Part shown: positions 35,098 to 47,265 of the stretch, one piece after another | Layout: every line of letters begins with the position of its first letter | Numbering within the stretch: the stretch's first letter is position 1 | Source: Silene latifolia | Taxonomy: Eukaryota > Streptophyta > Magnoliopsida > Caryophyllales > Caryophyllaceae | Direction: 5' to 3' | Length of the DNA stretch: 64,000 bases | Assembly: GCF_048544455.1 (NCBI RefSeq) | Contig: NC_133532.1 | Coordinates: forward strand, 15,006,948 to 15,070,947 | The notes under the pieces: generated by a model | What the model was told of the DNA's origin: nothing | Database searches by the model: none | Seen by the model: the letters and a program-made list of their open reading frames with translations, nothing else | Program-made: the position numbers and the translations under genes

Positions 35098-36467
35098 TCT
35101 ACAATTGGAAATTACCTTAAATAACTCAAATATCTTAAAACAATAATTTAATTCAAACTCACTATTGCATATTAAGTTATGACTACATCAAAATAAGTAA
35201 CTCTTACGAAAATTAGTACACACTTTCCTATAGATAATGTGACTTTACAGTACAGTATTTTTTCGTAAAATTATTACGAAGTAACCCGTCGTAAACTCTA
35301 AACCATATATTATTAAAATTAAAATAATAATCTTTGGTTATCCATATCTGAAATGATGTCCCAAGCCTCTAACTCCAGAGTAGACACTAGCAAGTAGGAG
35401 GTTTGTCTATTCTACTCGTTGCGACTGCAATAATTTATGTTTTTTATATTTAAGAGATAAATACAAATCATGCATAATAAAAATAATAGCATTAAATAGA
35501 AAAAAAACATCATTGAAATATCAACTTTAATAATCATCATCTAAATGTACCAAAACAATAATCATGATCTGAAAAGGATTAAAGTGCTTAATTTCATCCA
35601 ACCCTTCAAATAAGAACTTTAGAATAAGAGGAATTAACTCACACATTGTACAATTTGATGACGATAATACAATACTTCAAAAGTAGTAGACTTGAAAATT
35701 TTCGTAATTCTATACAAATAACAAAGTCGTATACAATACTATTGATGTAGCACTTAATGTGAGAACATAAATAATATTTCAATTCATCTTAATATTATTA
35801 TGTCTGATATAATGGACATAGGATCTAGATGAAACAAATTAAATGTTTAAATGTAAAAATCTACTAAAATAATAGAAGATAACAGCAAAAGATATGAGAT
35901 GTACTTATAAATAATTATGTAAAATTAACAGCTAACATAGCAAAAGAAAAGTTTTAGAACAGATTATATTGACGTAAATTAAAATTAATAAAGTTATTAA
36001 CTTACTCCTTAAAACAATACGGTCAACACCGAAATATAAGTTAAGAACAATCTCGTTTGTCATGGAATTTGTATGGTTACCATAAAAGTTCATCTTCTTC
36101 TTAAAAAATGATCAGTGTTATACAGAGTAGTAAATTGGGATGAGCACATGTAATATAGGAACCAAAATTTGCGGTAACTAAATCAAAAATCAAAGCACGT
36201 ATCTTCACATTCCTTTCATAATATTATCGCTACAAATATTAAATATATAACTGATACTACTATTGTGATATCTTGCCGTGATTCTAGTGAGATTATGGTA
36301 AGTTTTTCAAAATTTACAAATTTGTTTCATTCTATATATCTCCTACCATTTATATTGCATTTTATTGACGTTATTTATGTAATGCATTTATTAATGGTTT
36401 AACTATTAGTTAGTAATATTAGCTTATTAGATTAAACTTGGCAAAAGAAATAAGGAGATGACACGTG
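35098..36467. other. AT-rich stretch without a gene
   Basis: Nothing coding is seen on either strand. It is the upstream region of CRP-D. Confidence 0.4.
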
Positions 36468-36509
36468 GCAGAAGCCATCTGCCGATGACATGTGGCAGAT
36501 GGTTTCTGC
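36468..36509. repeat. Inverted repeat upstream of CRP-D
   Basis: GCAGAAGCCATCTGCC and GGCAGATGGTTTCTGC pair over 16 bases with one mismatch-type position and a 10-base loop; also two TGACA(C/T)GTGGCAG words. About 150-190 bp before the TATA box. Confidence 0.75.
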
Positions 36510-36653
36510 TTTAATATAATATATGATCGCTAATTCAAAAGGCATGTTAAGGATATAAAATCTTCACCAACTTTATTCCAAAGAGAGATACAAAAAATAT
36601 TATCATACTTCATACTTTAAAGATATTATACAATCATATGATTCTCGTACAAG

Positions 36654-36662
36654 TATATAAAA
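36654..36662 (+). promoter_or_regulatory. TATA box of CRP-D
   Basis: TATATAAAA, 107 bp before the ATG at 36769. Confidence 0.65.
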
Positions 36663-36768
36663 CCCTCAAGAACATTGACAATTTCCCCAAAGTTCGTTCA
36701 TTAATAGGTGAAACCTTGAAAAACGCTCTTAAGTTTTAAACATTTCTTCAACATTCGACATTCTCGAT

Positions 36769-37226
36769 ATGGCTAGAAAGACATGTTGCGTTCCCCTGTT
36801 GATGGTGGTTATGATCTTGATGTATTGTGGTACGTATTAATTAATCATTTTTTACTAGAAAGACATGTTGCGTTCCCCTGTTAATTAATCATATACGGAG
36901 TAGATATTATGTAATCGGTGTATTACTTTTACACAAAAGTTAAAATGATAGATTGAAATTAGATTTATAATAACTTGTTGGACACGTAGTTTTACATAAT
37001 ATTATTATTAGCACAAATTTGCGACTTATATTTGTTTTATGACTTAACAGGACAGAGCGATGGTAGAGTACTTGATGAAGTAAAGGCAGGGAACAGTAGA
37101 TTAGAGCCGCAGATAGGAAGTTTTTGTTATGTTGAGCCTATTGGATGTAACTTTAGGAATTGTCGACTTAGATGCTCCAATAACAACTTCACATGTTCAT
37201 CGGAAACACTTTGTTGTTGTCATTAG
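36769..37226 (+). CDS. Secreted cysteine-rich peptide CRP-D (two exons, 78 aa)
   Basis: Exon 1 is 36769-36829 and exon 2 is 37051-37226; donor TTGTG|GTACGT, acceptor CTTAACAG|GACAG, joined in frame. Exon 1 encodes a signal peptide (MARKTCCVPLLMVVMILMYC). The mature region has a hydrophilic pro-like segment (GQSDGRVLDEVKAGNSRL) and a C-terminal domain with eight cysteines arranged C-x6-C-x4-C-x3-C-x6-C-x5-CCC, ending CCCH. This differs from plant defensins, thionins and LTPs and from CRP-A/B/C. The pattern suggests a disulfide-rich secreted peptide with a cleaved pro-region; role unknown (defence or signalling are both possible). A 28-bp copy of the exon 1 start (36773-36800) recurs in the intron at 36855-36882. 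Confidence 0.78.
36855..36882 (+). repeat. Intronic copy of CRP-D exon 1 start
   Basis: 28 bases identical to 36773-36800, beginning CTAGAAAGACATGTTGCG; flanked by TTAATTAATCAT words, as if made by a local templated repair event. Confidence 0.9.
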
Positions 37227-39150
37227 AAAAGCTTCAACAGATTATTATTATTAATAAATTAATATTAAAAACTAAGAGCATGTGCTCGTATTAGTTACAT
37301 CATACAAGTATATCCATAAGTTACTTATGATGAAGTAATTGTTTAATCAAAAGAGGCAATTAAAGTAATAGTGCAATTAACAAACAAGTATGTAAATAAG
37401 GAGGTTGTTTTGGTTTGGTTTTCAAGTAACAAATTGAAATTCAAATAAGAGTAACAAGCAAGTAAGTAATAGAAGGTAATTATCAAATATGAGAGGAAAC
37501 TAAAACCCAATCTAAATAGTGAACCACTTTGGTCGATTCTAGACATAATCAATTCCTTAATTATATATTATCACCTTATTGTGAATAGTGAAGAGTGAAG
37601 ACTACTCTTATAAATCTCCTTAATAGTGGTTAAATGACAAGGAAATCACATTTAATCAATTAACCCAACTTATCAATCCTACCAAGTAGAAATCACATAC
37701 ATTGGTCAAATTAATAAGAAGATACATACATTGGTCAAATTAATAAGAAGATAAAAGCATTAGAGATTCAATAATGGTAATTAGACACAATTAAAACACA
37801 ATTAATGTCTAATTACAAGTTAATCCTCTACTTGATGATTAAGGCAAGAACAAATCACATTAATTAGCATAATAACAAGGTGTTGCAAAGATGAGATTAC
37901 AAGGAAATGACACTTAATATTCCCAACAATATATAAATTAAGGAACTTGATTTAATTAAGCAACAAGGAAATCACACTTATTTATCTTAACCAAACAAGA
38001 TTTCCAAAATTCAAACAATAAACACACAGGATTAACAATAATAATAACAATTACGGAAAGATTAGAGTAACTTACAACCAAAGTTTACACCTTTTGGATT
38101 GGATTAAGAGAGGAGATTATTTTTCCATTCTAGATCTAAAAACCCAATTAAGATAATAATTATCCCAAATTACAACTTGATTAACAAAGTAAAGCATAAG
38201 TTGATGAAAACATAAGGGTAACATTATTGGTAGTCTTGAGACAAAACTTTGGTAAGTCTTAAGATAAGACTCACTCAAGACTACCAATAATTTATCCTAG
38301 TCTTGACAAAGTCTTTAAGTTGAGTCTTGGAAATCCAAGACTCAACTTAAGATTTGGGTGAGTCTTGACCCCACCTTAAAGGGAAATTAACCAATGAGTG
38401 AATCATATGTGGTATTTCTTTTTTCTGGAATAAAAGGAGTGGAAAAGTAGAGTCTGAGGTGAGTCTGACGGATAATGTATAAAGTTTGAGATACGTCTGA
38501 GGTCTGAACAATAAAAAAATAATAAAAATTAGTGAAAAGCTGATGTGGCAGAGTCTTAAGACTTGGGAGAGTCTTATTGATAATATGACCCTAATGGTAT
38601 TCATCTATATATAGTCCTAACATAAGAGGAATTAATGGGCCTTAAGATAGGTGCAAGCGCATAATCAAAATACACAATTCCCAGAAATTGCGCACGATGC
38701 GCTTTTTGGGGGTGAGAAAAGCGCACAGGTGCGCTTTGCTCCCTACACACCGCACTTTTTCAAAAGGTCATATCTCTTTCGTTACTTGGCCAAATGAGGC
38801 GTGTGACTTGTCGTTGGAAAGCTAAGAACATAAGCTTTCATCTCCACTTGGCCTTGTATCGACACAAGCTCTAGAACTCAAGATATACTCATTTGACGTC
38901 GATCCTTATGCAAACAAAGCTTCAAATCTATAATTGCTTCATCCATTCAATTTTTCATGTCTTAGATAGTCTTCTTTCTTGCTTGTAGATGTTTTGTATC
39001 ATGGTAGACTTCAAGACATGCCTTTACTTTAGATCATTGCTCAAAACTCCATTACTAACCCGACATTAAAAATATGGTAAATGTGACGTAAATCATGTGT
39101 TATTATACATGAAATAAGCCAATTAGATGGTAAGATAATGTGCTTATCAC
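37227..39150 (-). mobile_element. Possible LTR remnant
   Basis: On the minus strand 39150 starts TGATAAGCACATTATC and continues with a style of sequence common in plant Ty3 LTRs. No partner LTR, target duplication or coding region is seen, so the limits are guesses. It includes a short perfect palindrome AAAGCGCACAGGTGCGCTTT near 38728 and the MITE at 38216-38591. Confidence 0.3.
38216..38591. mobile_element. Tourist-like MITE with internal hairpins
   Basis: 376 bp between TAA duplications; ends GGGTAACATTATTGG and TTGATAATATGACCC. Inside are two strong foldbacks: ATTGGTAGTCTTGAG with CTCAAGACTACCAAT (38230-38290), and TTAAGTTGAGTCTTGGA with TCCAAGACTCAACTTAA (38314-38350). Confidence 0.8.
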
Positions 39151-39236
39151 CTATAATACAAAATCTTCGTGTGCGAAATATTGAAATTGGTAGTACCTTT
39201 TTACCAAAAAAAAGGTGGCTACTAAAGTGTCTAGTA

Positions 39237-39409
39237 CGTCCTCCATTTCATTTAATTTTACACATTTGCTTTATACATGTGCATTAATACTCGTTTTCTT
39301 TTATTCATATCTTCAGTGACTATTTTTTTATTTTATATATTAGAAGTTGTATCAAAGATTATCATAGTCCTCAAAAACAAATGTATAAAATTGAATGAAA
39401 TGAAGGAAG
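39237..39409. mobile_element. Stowaway-like MITE
   Basis: 173 bp with TA at both sides; arms CCATTTCATTTAATTTTACA and TATAAAATTGAATGAAATGAAGG are inverted. Confidence 0.82.
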
Positions 39410-39490
39410 TATTATACAAGATTTCGTTGTCCTTAAAATTTACTTGTCTTTGAACTATTTATTGAAAGTACACATCTTATATAACAAATA

Positions 39491-39523
39491 CTAGTTTTAA
39501 ACCCGTGCAAAATTGCACGGGTT
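39491..39523 (-). mobile_element. Helitron 3' terminus, minus orientation
   Basis: CTAG, then AAACCCGTGCAA, AATT and GCACGGGTTT, a near-perfect hairpin. Element extends right; 5' end not found. Confidence 0.75.
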
Positions 39524-39865
39524 TGTATTTAGGATGATATGAATGTTCTTTGATGAATATTTTATTTTTACAATTTTATTGTAATTATCTAATATATTTA
39601 TTTGGAATGTATAATATTTTTTCATAATATTTGTTCTGAGATGGAATTTGTCGTATGTACGTATAGCCAGAATTCTGAAAAATAAAAAAAATTGCACACT
39701 AACGGGTCCCACCATATCATAGATTTTCAAAAATAAAAAAAAAGAATAAAAAAAATAGGCTGGATTAATGACATGGCACGCTCTGGGTTGAGTATTGTCT
39801 TCTGAATTAATAAAGATAAGATTGTTCTAAGTAGTATGGTCGTCTCTTTATTTGTTTTTTTTTTT

Positions 39866-39965
39866 TTGTTTTTTTGATAACGAGGGGTTTAATTCCCTCG
39901 GGCATATGCAATACCCTGTAAACTACGTGTGCCAGGTAAGACATCCCTTAGGATGACAGGTAACC
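39866..39965 (-). mobile_element. SINE-like fragment
   Basis: Minus strand ends CCGAGGGAATTAAACCCCTC, GTTATC and an A-rich tail; looks like a SINE 3' part. Pol III boxes not clear. Confidence 0.4.
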
Positions 39966-40053
39966 GCAGCATTCCCGTATAAGATATGACATAGAACAAA
40001 TATTGTTCAAGTAGTATATATAGTCGTCTCCCTGATTTTGTCTTTTTGTATTA

Positions 40054-40232
40054 TTTTTTTTTTGTCTAAACCATCCGGTAATCCGAACCACATTGGGCCG
40101 ACTAATCCGAATTTCGGGGCGTGTCCAAGGATTACGGTATTTAAACCCCTCCCAATCGCAGTTGTGGGGGATCGATCCGCAGACCTCCCTACCAAGGGCA
40201 ATCACATGCTACCACTGCGCCAACTACGATTG
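40054..40232 (-). mobile_element. tRNA-derived SINE
   Basis: On the minus strand it has A box TGGCGCAGTGGTAGC (40208-40222), B box GGATCGATCCC (40168-40178) about 30 bases later, a tRNA-unrelated body and a tail of ten A. Flanks share an AATACAAA-type string, a likely short target duplication. Confidence 0.8.
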
Positions 40233-40239
40233 ATTTGTA

Positions 40240-41483
40240 TTTTTGTATTATGTGATATACTTTCTCCTCCGTCTCAATGACATATTCACATATATTATTA
40301 AAAGATGAAGGAAAGTGTCAAATATTCGAAAAATAGAAACGTAAACTATTCATGATCCCCAAATGTTTCTGGGGCAATGATGGTCTGACTCTCTCTCTTT
40401 AGGCACACATGTTGATTCTATTGTATTAGTTACTACGTACTTACTTAGTGCCGGATTTGATTGCTGTGGGTTATCACTGTTTCCCTGTGGTTTTTGTACA
40501 AGAAGACTCTATTTATGGAATTATGGGTACTGTTTATTTTTACTGCTTCAAGTCTCTATGTTTGTTAAAATTTGAAAAATAAATTTGTATGACTCAGAAT
40601 CTCAGAATCTCATCTAATGAATTATGCTACCTTGTTAAATTTTCCGCGCCTAGAAAAATTTGATCGGTAAAGCCAATTATTATGTTCAATAGCCGAAGTT
40701 GGGTCATGGATACACAATTACACTAACTTAAAACTTTTTATTATGCGACAAGCGTCATCACTTCTGTGTGTAGAATTCGGGATGTGTAATATTCACCCTT
40801 CTACCCTTCCCCCATGCTTTAAATTGCTCGTTTGGATGTTAACTGTGATTTTATGCTGAGTAGTGGAAAATGTATTTGCTACACTTACAAATAACTGCTC
40901 GTAGTTAATAGTTTGTTACGTGTTTTTGATAGACTTGTTTTTACTTGTATGTTTGTTTTAGTGGGAAGAATGGTGACGTCTTCTGAATTTTATTTTATGG
41001 CTAATGAAGGTTACTACTAATGTCTTATTCAAATTGATACTTCCTTTGACACATTACGGTGTTCTTATGCATTTGTTCCCTTATTTACTTTTAAGAATGT
41101 TCTAAACTGCTGATGACCTAAAATTTTCTCTGAATCATAATGAAGTTAGTGTGGGGCTTAAGAGTCATAGACAACTTGGGGAAGCAATAAGTCTATCCTT
41201 TGATTATACGGAGTATGCTATAAATTGTCTCAAACACATGGATTTTAGATATTTAAATGTTTAGAGTAATGGGTGTGTTCAAGTCTGAATTTTGGTTGGT
41301 GGGTATTGGCTATTTCTGAGTTTGAGTTGTATATTTTGCTTTGATGCTTCAGTTTGCAGAAAATAGTACGAGTACCTATTTTATCAGCCAACGATCTTTC
41401 ATTATACATACAAATGAATTTACAAAATGATGCCGTAGATGTTCAATGTTGGATACTTCCCTAGTTCCTTATTAAATCAATCA
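40240..41483. other. 3' flank of S28 copy 2, no gene seen
   Basis: No coding segment recognised. Contains a half Stowaway-like end (CTCCGTCTCAATGACATATT, near 40268). Confidence 0.4.
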
Positions 41484-44400
41484 TCAACCATAAACTATAA
41501 TAAAATAAACACTAACGAGGACTAGCCATATGCCCAAACCAGGCACCTGATTGCTCGACGAATCCGCTGTTTTGATCCAATATCCTATAATCTTCAGCTC
41601 TTTCTCCCGTTGGTGTTTTAACCATTTTGGGTCGTCGTCATGCGGAGGACCCAAGTCCAGACAATGAGATCCTGAAAAAAAAAACATAACCAAAAACAAA
41701 GAAAGGTAAACTAAAATTCTAAGACAAACAATCGTGAAAGATAATATACATATATTGTATTCGTACGTTAAAGTTTAATTGTAGCAATTGAAGTATAAAA
41801 CCGTCTTATACCATATTTATCGCCATAAAATCTACAAAATTCTACCCGTAATCGTCTAATTGATAACTACTGTAAAAAGGTTATTGTTTTTGATAAATAG
41901 GTAAATATAAAGACAACTAACCTTGTTTAGTGGTTATTGCCACAACAGTCTTTGAAATGTCTTCTAAGATGCTGTAAATTGAAAAAAAAAAAATTATTAA
42001 TAGTTGGTAAACAAATGTAAAAAGAAAATGTTAGAAATTTAAAACATTTGATACTTAAATAAATACCAGCGCCGCTAAACGGATCTAACAAGCCATTGAA
42101 AAAAATTATATTACTTATGGATTTCTTAAGGGACGTTTTAAGATCCTATCAACAAAAAATTACGGTCATTAACTTGATATTTGAGTATTAAAAAATAAAA
42201 AGAAATACATTTTGTAATTGATTTACAAATTTAAAAAAGTATTGATAATACATGTACGCCATAGTGCGTTGAAATCCACTTATCATGGGGTATACCCCAT
42301 ATTTTTCAAACAAATCCTCCTTAAACGTAGACAAGTTAAATGGCTTCTTCTCGAACATAGTCAACTCGCTACAACCGTGATGGGGTACGAGTTCACTACA
42401 AACCTGAACGACGGATTACAAAATCAAAGAGTTTCTCGTTACAATATACAAACTACATTAGGTAAAACGTTAAACAGTTTTATTTCATGTTTTTCTAAAA
42501 TTTCAAATGCTATTGAGAAAATACACACATTTAGAACATGACAATAATATTGAACATTCCTAAATGGGCTCAACGAAGATTTGGGCTCAAGAAATTGTAA
42601 GAACTTATAAATGTTGTGAGTGGGCCTAAATTTCAAGATGGTAAGAAATTATGTGTGTCCATAGCCACTGGACTAAGAGTTGGGCCAACACCAAAATTGG
42701 AGGGCCTTGTACAATCTCACGGGTCGGACAGTCCACGAGACGGACCTGTGCCATTTTTAATACTAAAAATAAATAAATTTTACCTGCCAATCCTAAGCCG
42801 TCAAGGAAGCCGTATCCAATATCGAGAACGGATTTCCGGGACCCATAAGAGTGATATTAAGGCACGACTGTCCTTGTGTATATTGTAGGATGGCATCCCC
42901 AATTCCTTTGAGGATGTTATCCTCGGACGCCTTTGCTATGTTACTACAGAATTGTGGAATCTGCCCATATCTACCGTTGTATTGTGCAAAGTAATTGTAA
43001 ACTTGAACTAAATAATTCTTCAGCTCATAGGTTGAAAATAATGGTCTGTCAAACAATCAAAATGATTTTGTGATTTCAAGTAATTAAATAATTAACAAAA
43101 TTAAGAAAATAAATAAAAATCATAATAACAAAAGACTATGACACAGTCCGAGATATGAGAATTTTGTGAGTGATAAGACGTCGAAAAGCCGTATTAATTA
43201 ATGGGCCAGACCATTTTCGGCCCATGTACTGCCTAGGCCCAGTCCATGAACATACAAATTAGAACCAAAACATTATAAGGCTGGTGTGTCAATTTTCGGC
43301 CCATTTACCTTCCACATGTGAAACATACGCTTAATTTTCATTCCAAAACTAATTATCTTCAATGTAAGTAAGTGATGGGTCCTTTACGTAATGGTAATTT
43401 TGAAATGGCGATATAAAATGGAGTTTACGTTGTAAATACTTACCCACACGAACTGAAAGTATGCGAAAGCTTGTCTATGCCGCCGGGCTCGGATGCGACC
43501 TCATCCATTAACTTCCACGATTTGGCTATGTAATCATAGCACTTCTCGTTTATATCCTATGTAAAGAAAGAAAAATTTGTTAGTACGAAAATCATTCAAT
43601 TTAAAATGATAAATGTATTAAAATTTTAAGTCAAAAATCTTGGACTTGCCTTGAAATCTCTGCTGACAATGGAACAGTACTCGTTCTCGGGAGCCAAGTC
43701 CTCCGAATCAAATACCGGCGTTGAGGAAGCTAATGCCCCGTCGACAATGTTAGGATACTTGATCCTAAACCAAGCTGCCAACACTGCAAGGAAAACTGAA
43801 ATAAAAAAAACAGTTAGTGGCAATTTTGCTATGCAAATTTATTTATACCGAAAAAATGGAAGAGACGAGATTGCGGTATACTTACATCCGACGTAGGAGC
43901 CTCCAAACGCAATCACCGGCGAGCTTTGAAGTGACCAGTCGGATTTTAAACCTCGGATGGCATTAGCAGCGTCTGCTAATGCCTGATGAGACGTAAGGCA
44001 ACCCCTTACATATGGATCCATCATCGCTGCGTCGATGGATCCAAGGGGCACCGACTGGCCGTAGAAACGGTGCTACAACATACAAAAATTGATTAAGCAT
44101 AAACCCGATTTAAATGACCCATTAGATTGATAACAAATATAAATTTATAATCACAATCTAAAATGTTCTAATTAACGTAATTGATTAGTATGACCTCTGA
44201 TCTTGAAGAAATAACGGGGTCTGTTTCCTAACCAACCATTCTAACAAAATTATTTTACCAAATTAGCCATTTTCTAAAACTATTTCCTATACTAAATTAT
44301 TACTAACCATACTAGTGTATATCCCGCACGAAAGTGCGTTGTTCAGATCGTATTTTTATAGAGAATTTAACAATTAAATTGACAGTAAAAATAAATTTTA

Positions 44401-44862
44401 ATAATGTGTAGTAATAAGAGGTAAAAGAGATAAAATTGAAATTGATAATTGAACTACAATTTTTTAATGAAAAAGTTATTTTATTATAATTAAGATTGCC
44501 AATTTAATATAAACAACACATGATTCTTTTTTTTTCTGTATAAAATATTTTAGTGAAGTGTATAACTATTATTGTAAGTTTTGTTAAAACATACGAAATA
44601 ACAAATATAAAGGAAAAATCCAAAAAAGTATACACTAATAATTTAATAATATGAGTAAAATTTATGTATAATCCATAAGATAGGCTAGTGGAAAAAGCAT
44701 GGATAGCGGAAGATCATTTAGTAGCCCATTAATTATTGGGTATTGCTCTTTCACATACGAATTTTACTCTATCCTATATAGTTTAGGATTTAGAAAGGAA
44801 CCCAATAATTGTGAGTAAATATTGTTTAGGCGGAAAAAATAAGAAAATCTTTTATTCTCTTA

Positions 44863-45245
44863 GACCATCCCCAAGCAAGGTCAATTGCTAGGTCATGACC
44901 TTGCTTGGTCACACTAATCACCACTTAATTAAAAAAGTATGGTGACCTTTGGAGAGAAGAGGTCAATTTGTGACCTTTGGTGGAGCAAATTGACCTACCT
45001 CATGACCTATATGTGGCGATATATGATTGGTTGGCAATATTAATAATTAATAAAAAAATATATATGAAAAAGGTTATATAATGTGGAGAGATGTAATTGG
45101 TTGGAAAGTGAAAAATGATTGAGTTGATGACCTAGGTCGTGATCTTCTGCTTGGGAGGGTGAAAGTAGCTCAAGATAAATAAAGTGGGATTAAGAGTAAC
45201 ATCGGGTCGCGACCTAATTAGCGCGACCTCTGTTTGGGGATGGTC
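44863..45245. mobile_element. Tourist-like MITE nested in the Helitron
   Basis: 383 bp; ends GACCATCCCCAAGCA and TGTTTGGGGATGGTC, flanked by TTA (44860-44862 and 45246-45248). Interior is rich in GACCT/AGGTC words. Confidence 0.88.
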
Positions 45246-45350
45246 TTAGTAGCAAAATAAAGGGATTTTACAGTTTTGCGTTGAATATTGAAGAGTTTCA
45301 CATGATTAGATAATGGAAAATATTGTTTCCTTATAGGAATTATACTTATT

Positions 45351-45378
45351 GATATTGATATTGATATTGATATTGATA
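45351..45378. repeat. (GATATT)n microsatellite
   Basis: Four to five perfect units followed by degenerate ones to 45415. Confidence 0.95.
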
Positions 45379-45907
45379 GGATAATAATGATATGATATTG
45401 ATATATTGATATGATAATTGATACTCGTATAATAAATGTAATTGAGTACCAAATCTTACGTTGTTTTATCCGTTTTAGTGGGGTCAAAATTATTTATTAT
45501 GACCCAATAAATTATTTTCGAGTCTGTTGTATTGGCGGAAAAACTACTAAGAGTTTTTATTCTCTTAGTAGTAAAGGGAGAAGTAGTAAGTGAGATTGTC
45601 AATGTATTTCCCTTTTGCCTACCCCCACAAGTGACAAGTCCCACACTTAGCAACCTCTCTTATGATACTCTCATGAGTCATAAGACTCATAACAAAATCG
45701 CTGCCCACTGGTATAGAGTACAAGATACTATCCAGTAACCGTCTTATCGATCGTTAACTTGCAGTCGCCAACCAATATAGTTAGAAGACCCTATGTTCGA
45801 TAACTTTTGTTGGTAGAAAATTTATCGACTTCAGGTAAGGGGAGAAGTTAAAACTTCCACAATCAAAAATCCCGAAAGAGGGATGGTGGTTCGACAATTA
45901 TAATTCT

Positions 45908-46877
45908 AAAGGACGGACTCGGGAGTGCGCAGCACCCCACTTGCCCAACCTCAAGTTTGAATTTTTTTATGAAAAATGCAGTTAAAACAGTATGTATATA
46001 AATTGTGTGCAACATGAATAGGCTAATTGGTTGTTGTTTAGTGGATAAAACCAAGATCTTTTTCAAAGGTGACAGGGGTTCGAACCTCATAAGATCCCTT
46101 TTTAGTCATTCTTTTTTTTTTTTTTTTTTTCATTCTCACCCCTTTTTTTTTTCCTTTTAGCCCATTCCCAATTTTTGTATATCGTTAATTTCAAGTTTTT
46201 CCCAATTAATTCCATCTAGCAATATTTCGTTTTATTTTTTTGTTCTTATGGATGCTAACTAACTCTGCACTTGCTAGTTTAACTAATGTCCGCAACTATA
46301 AACTATAATTTTGAACACAAATTCTTATTTCAGACCGCAAAATCCGTCTGAAATAGTAAGACGGATATCGTTTTCTCTCACAAAAAACCCATTTAGGGAG
46401 TGAGTGAGAAAGCACATGGGGGTGTCCCACCACCTATGTGATTCACACTTGTGAGAGGTCTTATTATTTCGGCATTTAACTTGCGATCCAAGCAAGACCA
46501 ATTTGGATTTTGAAATAATTATAGAACACTAATTTCATATTATATTAACCAATTACAAATAATTTATTTGTGTATGTTTCATTTAAAATTGAAGAAAAAT
46601 AGCAAAAGGTTTGGTCCCTTTTTAAATCCGCAAAATTTATACTTCTTCTGTATATGATGACATGAAATATTACTTTTTTCCCTTTAAAAATAATTGAAAA
46701 TTTTAACTTATTTCAGAGATCAACTGAATTCGAGTCAATCTATATTCTATATGCATGGTCTTTGAATATTACATTTTACGGGCATAAATCAAATTTTCAT
46801 TATGTATATTAGAATAGTGGTCAAATAAACGTCGTTGAAAAGTGCACCCCAGTAAATCGCTCCTAGGTCTGCCACTG
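45908..46877. mobile_element. hAT element of S28 copy 2 (counterpart of 18197-18944)
   Basis: Left end decayed (AAGGACGGACTCGG), right end TAGGTCTGCCACTG. Contains GTTTAGTGGATAAAACC and GGGGTTCGAACCTC, a better B-box match than in unit 1. Interrupted by the 191-bp insertion at 46316-46506. Confidence 0.75.
46316..46506. mobile_element. 191-bp insertion with 8-bp target duplication
   Basis: ATTTTGAA flanks both sides (46308-46315 and 46507-46514); the empty site is near 18575. Starts CACAAATTCTTATTTCAGAC, like the insertion at 13484. Internal TTTCAGAC/GTCTGAAA palindrome. Confidence 0.8.
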
Positions 46878-47231
46878 ATTCTAAATTTCTAGTGGATCTG
46901 TTAACAAAGTTGACACATAACGCAATATCCTTAAATTCCCTAATATGTTCCTTCATAAACGATATTTACGTTCTAATATCAATCGAAAAAATCCTCAAAA
47001 ATTAGAAATGTACTACTTACTGTATAATTTTTTTTTTTTTTTGAGAGAAACACCATAAGGCATTAATAAAAACTTTCTTTTTGTGTTCCTCAAAAAAAAA
47101 AAAAACTTATTGTAATTATGTGGGTCGTTCTTGAGGCAGATATTCCTTTACTTGGGCTCATAATACAACATTTCCGACTCACAAGTTTTAGAAATTAAAC
47201 TGGATTCTTTCATTCACGATTCATAAGCCCG

Positions 47232-47265
<34 letters not shown>

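Larger units (their letters stand above)
44312..45595 (-). mobile_element. Precisely bounded non-autonomous Helitron in intron 1 of S28 copy 2
   Basis: On the minus strand it starts TCTCACTTACTACTTC and ends CGCACTTTCGTGCGGGATATACACTAG-type (hairpin CGCAC/GTGCG, then CTAG). It lies between A and T; the empty site in unit 1 is AACCATGTTGTCAA (near 17880). 1284 bp, including the MITE at 44863-45245 and a GATATT repeat at 45351-45378. No coding. Confidence 0.92.

Noticed and set aside
40054..40232. Functional tRNA gene on the minus strand
   Set aside because: Boxes are present, but the 3' half does not close an acceptor stem and an A tail follows: a SINE.
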